Assembly (NCBI GenBank): GCA_032622095.1
Contig: CP136066.1
Coordinates: 105,423,319 to 105,487,318 of the forward strand
Source of the DNA: Siphonodentalium dalli
Lineage: Eukaryota > Mollusca > Scaphopoda > Gadilida > Siphonodentaliidae
DNA: 64,000 bases
Direction of reading: 5' to 3'
Positions 10,601 through 22,600 of the stretch are shown here, piece after piece. The translations under genes were made by a program, and so were the position numbers. Position 1 is the stretch's first letter, and every line of letters begins with the position of its first letter. Below the pieces are notes generated by a model that ran no database searches, was not told the DNA's origin, and saw only the letters and a list, made by a program, of their open reading frames with translations.

Positions 10601-13600
10601 ACTCGAAAAATACTTAATGAATCTGGGATTGGTTTTCAGTAATGGGTTCGGGAAATTAAGGTTGATACAATACATATGCTATTTGTCGGATTTGTGAATT
10701 TGATTGTTTTATATACATCCATAAAAATCTGATTTGACCAAATTTCCCCAAATTTATTTTACGAAATTCACCAATTTCCCTTTTTCTGATTTTTGCCGAT
10801 TTTTAGTATGTTGTTTATAGAGGGTTTATGTACTTATTCCAGCAAAAAAAAATTCTGTTGCAATTATTTCCGGGTTTGGCATTTTTTCTCTTAAATGCAC
10901 TGGACTACTAGTGTTGGGAGGTTATAGAATTTACGTTTCGGTTACGGTTTCGTTTTTTTTGGTAAAAAAAACCTCTATTTCGGTTTTAGTATGCAATCAC
11001 TTAACATATAGCAATTACTGCCAAATTGAGTGTCAATTAGTCCCACAGGCACAACCAGTTACAGAGTAGCATGGAGCATCAATTTCCTTGATAAAAGGGA
11101 AGATCATTGAAGACGTTAAAGAGGTTTTGGGTTGCTTCAACTACGATGTCTGTTTGGTCACTCAATTGAATTGATCATATTAGATCACAACAGGCAGGAA
11201 GAACAGGAAGAGTGAAGACATTGTGCAGCTGATCTCAATCTTCAAACTTTGTTGACTTACATAGTTTTTATACACCCCACTGTAAAACAGTTTTAGTATG
11301 TCGTGGTGTGATTCCAGTTTGAATCCATGTTGCTTCGTGCAGTATTAACTATTAAGTTACGAAAGCACGCATTGCCACACAACGCAACTTTTACGTTGTC
11401 ACTCCTTGTGTGCATTCAGACTTGATACACAGTGACTGCACACATGCTTTTGTCGGAAGATCAGAGAAAACTTCAAAGGGTCGGAATTGATTGAAGATCG
11501 CCGACACTTCCAGACAGTTCGAGAATTGCTACTATATAAGTATCTGATACTACCGCGTGTACCAATTAATGCTTGCATTGCACTCTACTATCGGTGACAC
11601 ATGATTTAGTATTAGTTTTGCATCATTTACCAATTAATGCTTGCATTGCACTCTACTATCGGTGACACATGATTTAGTATTAGTTTTGCATCATTTAACC
11701 TAATATTTTGAGGATTATTCACGTTCATATTCAACTGACAACGGGATGCGGTTACGTCCGGTTCATTTTTTTTCTAACCGGTTACGTCGCTAACCGGATG
11801 CTAACGGTTATCCGTCTATCCGTTTCAGCTCTAATTCTGTATAGTCTGGATTGACAATTGTTGGACATGTATGACCAACCAAACTAAATATTTATGACTC
11901 AATAACCAATGGATTCCATATTTGTTTTCCGTTACAAATTCAATGGAATTTTTTAAACTCATCAAGTTTTATTTGCAGATGCTGTTACTTGATAATGAAG
12001 AATTCAAAGGATCTTCCCCATCGCATGTTAACTGGGTTGCCAAGAATTCTGGATGTGTAAGTATGATGTATATCACCTGTGAATTGATACTATTTGCAGA
12101 CAAATTGCTAGCTAGTCCCGCCATCAACAGCATACAACAGCAACTATCGGGCTCCTGTTGTGCAAATTCTAGTATAAAAAGTGCTTCTTTTTCAGACAAA
12201 TTCAAACATAAGAACTGACCTGACAAGACATAAAAGCTGCTAATACCAATCTAACAACGTCAGTTGAACATGATTACCCTTCATAACAATAAAACCAGGC
12301 ACCAGGTTACGGCTAACCACAGGCACACACACCATGGCTAAATACATGGTCAAAAGCACGTCATTGTTTTTTTGTACAGTTATATCTTGCTCATACCCAT
12401 GAGTGTGTATATAAATGGGCTACCACCATTTGACCCGACATATTTAAGTTAGTATGACAAATGGTAAGCATAGAAACATGCTTTATTGAAAGTGAGGATC
12501 ATACATAATGGCCTAATTATATGACCCTTTAACCGCAACGGGAATTATGGGAAATTTTTCAGGATTTCATCGGAAATATGGCTTGTAGCCATTCATCGTT
12601 GGAAAGCTCTTACGGTTGTTGCAATATCAAACTGTGAGAATAATTTCAACCTATAGTTGGTGTGAAATTTCCAACTAATGTTGTATCAGGTAAGAAATTG
12701 TTGAAAAAATTTACTGCTGACACAACCTACCCTCTCCATACCCCCCCCCCCTGTTGCCATTCACTTTACAATGAATGGCAGCAAGCCATATCTCCGACTA
12801 AATCCTGAAAAATTTCCTATAATTCTGCTGTGGTTTAGGGGTCGATTATTTAGGACATTACTGTATATTACTTACCAGTACTCTATTCTGCAGATCACAC
12901 CCATCCATTGTGCTGCTATTAACCCTAACACTGCATATCTGGAAAAACTGTTGAAAATATGCCCAGAATTCCACATCATGGACAAATTACAGAGACGACC
13001 AATCCACTTTGCTGCAGCCTGCGAAGGTCCAGGTCCTCTCGAATTTCTACTCAAAAGGTAGGATCAGATCATTTTATTTACAACAAACACATAGTCGGGG
13101 AGCCAATAAGGTCCACGTGCACCCCCCTCCCCCCCCCCCCCCTTCATCTCAGTTCCGTTTCAAAGTCCTGCCCATTTCCTTTCAATAATATGGCAAGAAT
13201 CACAAAAGAGGTTCTCCGCAAAATTCCATTCTGCAACTTTAAAATGAATTTGTCATGCCCCATACGGAACTGGGACAAACAGAATAGAACGTAGTTGTCA
13301 GTTAATTAACTAACACGTATAATAACCAAGTGAGTCACAATTTGATACCTTGTCGGATAGCGCAGAGAATAATGTTCGGATATATGTAAAAAAAATAACT
13401 TTTTACAAATTTGGTTGCCATTTTGGAAGCCATCTTGAGCAATTTGGTCTATAAACACCGTAGTGTGACACATTTAAGATAGACCAAAACAATAAATACA
13501 TTTGATACCAATGATAGTTGCATTTTACTTAAAACAATTGTCCAACCCTGAAAAGTGAATTTTTGCCGATATTTATGTCAAGTTTGTGAGAGAAAAATCC

Positions 13601-16600
13601 AATATTTCTAGTGATGTCAGTGGTGACAATAGAAACAATGATCCATGGTGCACCAGACATGTTAGTATTCAATGTATATAATACAGATTAGCCCATGTTA
13701 TATATCAATCACAACTTGTAAGCCATTGCAGGACACCCTGGGGCAATATTTACCATTTTTCATATTTTCGGCAGCCATTTTGGAAATTTTCTACACCAAT
13801 TTCATTCCCAATGAAGTAAAACATCTGTCCAATAAAATAAAGCACATAGTTGTTGACATTCTATTAACAGCCTGTGTGGTTTGTCGTTAAAATGACTATT
13901 AAAATCGTCTTGCAACAAGAAATTCAATTAATTGAGGAAAAACACTCACTGTCCTGAGTGGTATTGATAAGCTATTGGGGGGGTCTACCTCTTCGCATTG
14001 CAAAATAACATGAATGACACCAACAGCTTGAATGTGAGAATACCCCACCATATATGGTTGATATTCAACCAGGCTGTGCTTAAGTTTCTCAATTGATGAC
14101 TGATGTACATATACACTACACACAAATAGTTGTGATTTTGAAACTAACCATGCTAGAATATTGACGATAAGGTGGTATTAACTACTACGAGCACTATTAA
14201 TAATAATAGTACTATTCTTTTATAATATATGTGGGCATGATGTATGGAAATATTAAAGGACAAACCAATAGTTACAATACAATTATAACTTTTTTTCTTA
14301 ATTAAGCGCAAGAGGGATATTCCTTATTGCGCTTATAAGCTCAATAAGGGAATAAGGGATTCTCTATTGTGCTTAAGCGCAATAAGGGAATATTTAATTG
14401 CGCTTAAGCGCAATGAAGAATATTCAAATTGCGCTGATAAAGCCCAATAATGAATCTCTTAATAAGGAATAATATATTATATATAGTACATTATTAAACT
14501 CCTTATAATTCAGGTGGTGTAGTCCATCTCCATGGCACAATGGGTGCAGAAGGGTGATCTATTGAGAGAGATATTAATTGTGTTTAAGTGCAATGGGAAG
14601 TAATTGCGGTTAAGCGTAATAAGGAATGTCTTATTGCATTCTCATTGGGCTTAAGCGCAATTAGAGATTCCTTAAGTTATTGCGGTTAATCGAAATTGTC
14701 TATTAAATGTCAATATTGATTCCCATAGAGATCATCAATGATGTCTATGCGCAAGGGGCCCACGCCAATCTTCTCTATTGGGATTCCAATTGTTGGCTTA
14801 TTAAAGATGCACATATGCTGAAGATACAGTCGCGCGCAAAACGCGATCCCGTACATGTAGGTCGGGTTTTGGCACCAAGTGAATTAAAATGTCATTGAAA
14901 TAATCGGTTTCTCCCCATAAACATCCATATATTCAAAATACATGTTTTTGGAGCAGAATAAGGTACCGGGTAGTCCATATTGGACGCCATCATGGAATTT
15001 AATTTTTTTGTTTAATTTTCAGACATATTTATTAGTTATGTGGATGGAGTTATAATTAACCTCACATCCTTATATTGGTTATGCGGATGGGGTTATCATT
15101 AAACCTCACATCCTTATATTGGTTATGTGGATGGGGTTATCATTAAACCTCACATCCTTATATTGGTTATTTAGATGGAGTTATCATTATACCTCACATC
15201 AGTGTGTTGGGGATTTTGGACCTTGACTTGGGACCTTTGTTTTTTGGTGAGTTTGAAGCCTGTTTACATTTCGAAATGTTGTCAATTTTGTATCGTCTGC
15301 AGCGGAACTCGGCATGTTGAAGCAAAAGTTACAAGGCATTGCACCGTTATGATTTTGGCATTGTTGAACAGAAGAGAAATACAGAATACAAATCAGTATC
15401 AAATGATAAAATGTATATGTAACGAGTCTATAATACAAATGAAAAACTTGGGGAGGGTGGGCGATACGGGGAAGTATGGGTTGATACCGATATAGATTTG
15501 AAGAGCGATAATGACCAATGTTGATATATTATGCATCTCAACTCTATTGTTGCGACAAGGCTATAAAATAGAGGGGATGTCAGAAACTTACTAGTAGTTA
15601 TCTCTATATAGTGCCAGAATAGTTATTTATCGACTTCTATAGTGGTACAATGCAAATTAGAATCAAATTATAAAATATGTATCTAACACAACTATACCGA
15701 TGAAAAGAAAAATATAATTTGGGCTGGGATTAGATGTTGGGTAGGTTATATGGAGTAAAAGGAGTTCATACGATGAACTGACATAAATTAGTAGAGCAAT
15801 AGCGATCAATGTTGCCATGTAATGCATCGCGACTGTACTGTAGCGACAATTGTATAAAATTTAAGGGGGGGGGGGGGGGGGGGTCTGAAATTATCTCTAT
15901 CTCTATAGATGGCACCAGAATTATATAGAAAGGAATAGCAATTGATATACATATACGGCATAGTACACGTAATACCATACACATAAGTATTGATCACATG
16001 ATAAAAATATGTACATAACTCGACTATACCAATGAAAAAAGTAATAAATTGGACCAGGATTAGAGGTTGGGTTGGTTACATGTGGATAATTGGATATGCA
16101 GTTAATACGATAGATGAAAACAGACAGCACTTTCTGATAAGATGTCCAGCCCTGAATGAAGTCAGAAATCGAACTTTACCACATATTGAGGATGAATTGA
16201 GGGAGTGTCTTGCTGTCAACTACACCGACTTGTCTGAAGACTCCAAAATGGATGTCATACTAGATCATAGTCTACATGTGTCCAATCTATCTGAAGATAT
16301 TCATAACTCCAAAGACATCACCCAGCTGCAGTTCCATACTTCCAGGTTATGCTATGCGCTACATTTCGAGAGGTACAATAAGCTGTTACTTATGAAAGAG
16401 CAGAAGAATTCTATGAAACTACAACACAGTTCCCAGTCATATACACAGCAACAAAATGTCAATTAGTATTTTTAGATCAACTACTGTATATAAACTCACT
16501 AAATTGGAAGGTGATGATTATTTTAATACTCATATTGACTCATTATTGAGGTTGCTCGTACACGGGCGTAGAGAAGAAGAAGTAAGTAAGTAAGATAGGG

Positions 16601-19600
16601 GTTCACCGTTGATACGATAGACCGAAATAAATAGACCGAAATAAATTTGTCGAGTGTAAGTGACCAATGTTGACGTAAAAAGTAATGCGACTGTACTGTC
16701 GCACAATTATCAGGTAGAAATTGTCAAATATGTTCCCTGGTGTCCAATATGGAGCACATCAGAAAACATTCGCAGGGCCCTAAAATTTATTTAAGTTTAA
16801 CACATGATTTCCCATTCAAAATCGATTTATGTCCATAAAATTCTTATTTTTCAAAATTTTAAGCTGAGACTTGGTGTGTCTGCGTGAAATTCTTATATAT
16901 TCCTAAAATGACAGGTTCCAGCACGTAATTATGTTCTAGATGGCAGAAAGAATTTTTTTTCGATGATAAATTTTAATATAGGATTTGCCATTCAAAACGA
17001 TTTATGTCCATAAAACTCTTATTTTTCAAAATTTTAAGCTGAGACTTGGTATATCTGGGTGGAATACTTATATATTCCTAAAATACCAGGGTCCATTACG
17101 TAATTATGTTTTAGATGGAAGAAATGAATTTTTTTCGATGATAAATTTTAACATGGGATTGTCCCATTCAAATCTATTTATGTCGATAAAACTGTTATTT
17201 TTCAAAATTTTAAGCTGAGAGTCGGCGTTTCTGCGTGGAATACTTATATATTCCTAAAACGGCAGGGTTCAGCACGTAATTATCTTTTAGATGGAAGAAA
17301 TTGATTTTTTTCGATGATAAAAATCCAGCGTAATTTGCCGTAAACAAATTTAACAATCATTTTCCCCAAGTGTCGTTTTGGTCAAAATATCGCTTTCTCG
17401 ACGGGGAGATCTGATCCTAACAAAAGCTAAGATGTATTTAGATAGAAATATTGAGAGAATTTGACAGATTATGGTGCATTTTGAGAGAATTTTAGTGGAG
17501 AAAACGTTTGCTTCAAACATGCGAATTCAGCCAGTTGCAGACGAGCGCTGTCACTGTCAGAATCAGATTGACAACACATTGAACAAATGCAGGCCTGAAA
17601 CTCACCTTTTTGGGAGGTAAATCCAATAAATTAGATATAAAAACAATCCTCCCTAAGCACATTCAAAGATATCTCGCAAGTTTTTAATATCTTAGGACAC
17701 AGAAACAGTCCAAATGAATGAATTTAAATCAGCTTCCGAGACGAAGCGAGACATGTACATGTGTACGATTTGATTTTGATGAGCCTTGTTTACGGTGACG
17801 TCATTTGCGTTGCTTCCCAACCTTAACCCTTTCCACTCTCAACGACATTTCAATTGGTTGAAATTAAAAGTTCTCAAGTTCCAGCTCAACCTGAATCTAG
17901 TTACTCAATTGGTAGAAATACTTTAGCAGTAATTCTTAGTTTTATAAGTTATAACTCTAATTTTATTGATGATACGAGCTCAACATCATAATATGTCACT
18001 GTTTATGGCGGTGTTATCCAAAGGTGTGCTTTGATAGTGATTATAATTTTATTTTGCGATCAAACGTCGGTGCAGCTCAGCAGAAACGCATAGGCACTAG
18101 TTCAATTCAGCAGAAACGCTTGAGTCCTACGATTATAGACACCCACTAGACGCGCTTCGCGCGTCGGTCAGTGGGTGAAAAAAAATCGAAAATTTCACCC
18201 CTCTTTTTCAAATCCTCTTTTTGTATCTATTACGCAACCCTCGTCAATGGTAAATGTCTTAAAATGACGCTATAATATCACACTTGATGACTGTCTCAAA
18301 AACATTACCATTTACTAATGATTAATGTGAAAAAAAATGGAAGATATGGTGAAATATTAATTAAATTTCCTATTTTCGTGCATATGACGTCATTTTTCGG
18401 CGGCCATTTTGAATTTTTTTTTAAATTATTTGCCGTCATTTTGAAGAAGGACATCATACCAACAAAATGGCATACATTTTGTCTGTGTCTTTTGCTAACA
18501 ACCGATCTATTACAACGATTAAATACAACTGGTCGGAATTAGAGGAAATGGCGGCCATCTTGGATCAAATGGCTCTAGCACCTAGTAGGGCCACCTTTAT
18601 TTTTCGGTGAAATCCGGATTCTTTATCTGGATACCATAGGGAACAATAAAAATAAGGTTATTTGTAATCATCGAGGGGGTGCACGTGGACCTTATTGGCT
18701 CCCCGACTAACATGAACACTTTATGCAAACAAATACAATTTGATAACGATGTATATTGATAGCGTTGATTTAATTGTACTTGGCTGCTTTGCTATGGACC
18801 CTATGAAATTTTGTCACATGAAATTATTTTAGAGCTTGAACAATAAAAGTGTCTGGAGTGGAAATTTCAGTAAACGAATCAGTTCTTGGTAAACCCGACT
18901 TGAATAGCTACACAATACTTGGTCTGGAGAAAATCATGCTGTGTTCTATTACCAAATAGCTCTGTGTCGCTATAAATAACTTCTCATGCGACCCATGCAG
19001 TATGATGCCACAGCACATACACATAGCTTTACCAATGACAGTTTTCACCTGTATAATTATTATCCGATACTTCAAACTGGCGCTATTTTTATACGCCCTT
19101 TTTGAAAAAAGGTCGTATTATGTTATCAGTCTGTCCGTCTGTCTGTCCGTCTGTCTGTCGGTCCGTCCGTCCGTCCGTCCGTCCGTTAACATTTTTGGTT
19201 TCCGATTGATAACTCCAGTTTGGATTATTTGATCTGAACCAAAGTTGTTATGTGTATTTCCCAGCTAAAGATACAGGCCAAGTTCGAATATGGGTTTCGT
19301 CCAATTATTTTTACATGAGTTACGGCCCTTTTTCGACTTAGAATTTGACCGTCTGTTAATATTTTTGGTTTCCGACCAATAACTCCAGTTTGGATTATTT
19401 TATCTGAACCAAAGTTGGTATGTGCATTTCCCAGCTAAAGATACAGGCCAAGTTCGAATATGGGTTCCGTCCAATTATTTTTACATGAGTTACGGCCCTT
19501 TTTCAACTTAGAATTTGACCAATTTCATAACATTTTGGTTTCCGACCGATAACTCCAGTTTTTATTATTTGAGCTGAACCAAAGCTGGTATGTGTATTTC

Positions 19601-22600
19601 CCAGCTAAAACTACACGCCAAGTTTGAATATAGGTTCTGTCTAATTATTTTTACATGAGTTATGGCCATTTTTCGACTTAGAATTTGACCACATTTTGGC
19701 ATTGAAATTAGGGGTATATCAGATTTTCTTTAAATGTAAGCTCAAAGTATTATCTTATTTTGCGATAGTACAATTCGAAATGGCTAAAGGGCGTATTTTG
19801 CCACGCCCTAGCGATGCTCTTGTTAGTTATGTGACAAAGCTGCGACTGTAGACATTCCAACACTCGCCCGAATGGCTACATTGATTTGCTGATACTACGT
19901 TATTGTTGGCTGTGACTGATGTAATGCTTGTTTGTGGTAATATGGATCCCCCAGATACTCCAGACTGTATAGCGTTATAGCTGTTGAGTCTGTGTTTTAA
20001 CCAGAACTGTAAACAAATTTGCCCACTATAATGGCACTATTGCAAGAGAATTTTATATCAAATGGGCAGTCGTGGTTTAAAAAATTTGAAATGGATCAAA
20101 ATTAATATATCATGCCCTGGTCACTGAAAAGCTTACTCGGACTACTTTCCATGTCTCTCTATGAGCTTGACAGATATAAATATGTCTGCATCTTGAGTAC
20201 TCACATACTTATCATTTCTTTTAAAAAATCAACTACAATATCTTTGAACGTGATTCCAGCATACAAAACCCACACCCAAAAATAAAATAACTGATAAATT
20301 TATAAATGGTCTTGATTAGGCTAGCCAAACCTCTACGTTTCTGTTCAAATTCAACTGGATTATCTATAACATCCTAAAGTACATCAGATTCTACTCAATT
20401 GTCCTCCATTGTATTCATTGGCTTTAGTGATTTACTTTTTATATTATATACCTGTTTTACAAAAAAAGGGACGTATTATTTTATTGGCCTGTCCGTCTGG
20501 GTGTCCATGTATTCGCTTTTTTCATTTCTGGATGATAACTTCAGTAGGTTTTATAGCACAAAATACAAGTTCGATTTCGGGTTCCAGAGTTACATTTTTT
20601 TTATAATTTGCACTAAATTTTCGTTTCCAGATGATAAATTCAGTAAGTCTGAACTGAATGGAATGAAATGTGGTATATGAGTTTACTAGCCCAAAGTACA
20701 GGTCAAGTTCGAATTTCGGTTCCGCACCCCAATTTTCACCAGAGTTTGTTGAAATTACTACAGGCATATTTTGCCACGCCCTAGCGATGCTCTTGTTTAC
20801 ATTACAGAGGGGGTGGTGTGTTTGATGCTGACCGATATGGATATATTCCTCTTCACGTTGCCGTGACAGCCGGACGAGATCATAATGTCAAGTTGCTTCT
20901 GGAGCACTGTAAAACCCAAGCAGGTAAATAATTTATTGATAAATTTAGTGGAACATATTTTATCATTATTACCAATTTGTGGTGTATTTTCTGGACTAGC
21001 TAGAGGTAACTAGTCTCGTGATTGAATAATTATCATCTAGTGTCTTCATATCCGCATGTTTTTGAAAGGTACTGCAAATTTATACTGGACAGATTTATTC
21101 ACAAGTTTTACCCCTTTCTTTACTAAATGGATTCTCCCACCCAGTTTCAAAAGTATACATTGGAATATTCTATTATTCATTTTAAGACAGGCATAAATAT
21201 AATACAATTGTAGAAGTATTCCTATAATGTACATTGTGATTACATGATATAATTTTTAGCTCAACTTGACATAGTCAAGTTTGAGCTATTACCATGGGTT
21301 GGTATCCATCGTCCATGTATGCATGGATCTGTGATCTGTCAACGATTTTCTTCAGCACACCCTACAGGTTGCATCTTTCATTCGATAGCCGCCAAACTTA
21401 ATATGGATCTTCAGGGTGACCACCAGATGGAAGCCATAAAATTTGTCCTAATTTTGTTGAGAAACATGGCCACCAGCGCCATCTTGGATTCAACTATTTA
21501 CTTGACTAAATCCTTCGGCACACCCTACAGGCCACATCCTTTATCTGATCGTCACCAAACTTCATATGGATTTATTTTATTATTTTTTAAAAACATGGCC
21601 GCCAGCAGCCATCTTGGATTTCAAATTTCAATCCATCAGCACACCCTGCGGCGCACATTTATTTGAGAATTGCTTTTAAAATTTACAGGCATGTTCAGGA
21701 TGACCTCTAGATGGGAGCTATCTTATTTGAATGATTTTCTATGAAAAACATGTCCACTGGCAGCCATCTTAGATTTTACCCTTTGCAGCACAAAATTCTT
21801 TGGCAGACTCTACAGGCCACATCGCTCATCCAATCATCACCAAACTTTATATAGATCCTTGGGGTGACTAGATGGAGCTTATCATTTCTTCCGTATTTTG
21901 TTAAAAAACATGGCTGCCAGCGCCCATCTTGGATTTTACACTTTGTATGACTAAAATTGTTGGGTGTTTAGTATTACATAGAAATACCAACTATCGCATT
22001 CCTTATCACTCCACTTGAACATTTGTCATTAGCCCCTCACCAAGTTGAGCTTCAGTGTCATTGCCACTTTCATACTGTTTGCCTGCAGGTAAGACCACAG
22101 AATCTGATCCTTTGGCTGAGAAGTGGGGTATTGGAGGAATTAATCGACCAAACAGATGGTCCTGGTGTCCTTTACATCTTGCTAGTGAGAAGGGATATGT
22201 GGTTAGTAAATCAGTTCTCAGTAAAAAGCTGTCTGTATGTAGTGGATCTTGCTATTTCAAATTGTCAGGTGTTTTAGGTATATTTGATAATAGCTTCACA
22301 TACAGTAATGCCCTAAATAATCAACTCCTTTTACCACAGCAGAATTATGGGTAACTTTTCAGGATTTAGTCGGAAATATGGCTTATTGCCATTCATCGGA
22401 AAGCTCTCAGCGAGAGGTTTCCGACGAATGGCAACAAGCCATATTCTGAAAAAAATTACCCATAATTCTGCTGTGGTTAAGGAAGCGATTATTTAGGGCA
22501 TTACTGCAGGTAAGTTTTGGGGTTTTCTTTATACTTCAATGGCTATAATGTCATAATGTCAGCAACTCCACACACAACATACTTGATCTTCAAGATGTTA

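Larger units (their letters stand above)
7077..11833. mobile_element. hAT-type element, 4,757 bp, with 8-bp target duplication
   Basis: The element starts TAGAGCTGAAACGG and ends with its reverse complement CCGTTTCAGCTCTA. It is flanked by a perfect 8-bp duplication ATTCTGTA (7069-7076 and 11834-11841). Both are hAT hallmarks. Subterminal CCGGTTAACC repeats occur at both ends. It carries no recognisable transposase; the interior is filled by a long inverted repeat (about 7613-10922) and a pearl-like insert. Confidence 0.85.
13094..18707. mobile_element. 5.6-kb element with about 35-bp terminal inverted repeats
   Basis: GTCGGGGAGCCAATAAGGTC at 13094 continues as CACGTGCACCCCCCTC, and its reverse complement closes the element at 18673-18707. 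TA lies just outside both ends (13092-13093 and 18708-18709), consistent with a TA target duplication. Subterminal 'GCCATTTTGGAAGCCATCTT'-like sequences occur near both ends. No transposase was recognised. It contains the 44-bp and 176-bp arrays, a LINE tail and a field of TTAAGCGCAA palindromes, and it fills most of intron 4. Confidence 0.75.

Noticed and set aside
15040-15200. CRISPR-like array of 44-bp repeats
   Set aside because: Direct head-to-tail units without spacers, in a eukaryotic transposon.
16032-16100. Start of the 144-codon ORF as a genuine N-terminus
   Set aside because: Only the part from about 16110 shows LINE C-terminal signature; the upstream codons are incidental, as expected for a 5'-truncated LINE.
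19002-19232. ORF with SVCLSVCLSV...RPSVRPSV
   Set aside because: It encodes the GTCTGTCC/GTCC microsatellite of a pearl-like element.
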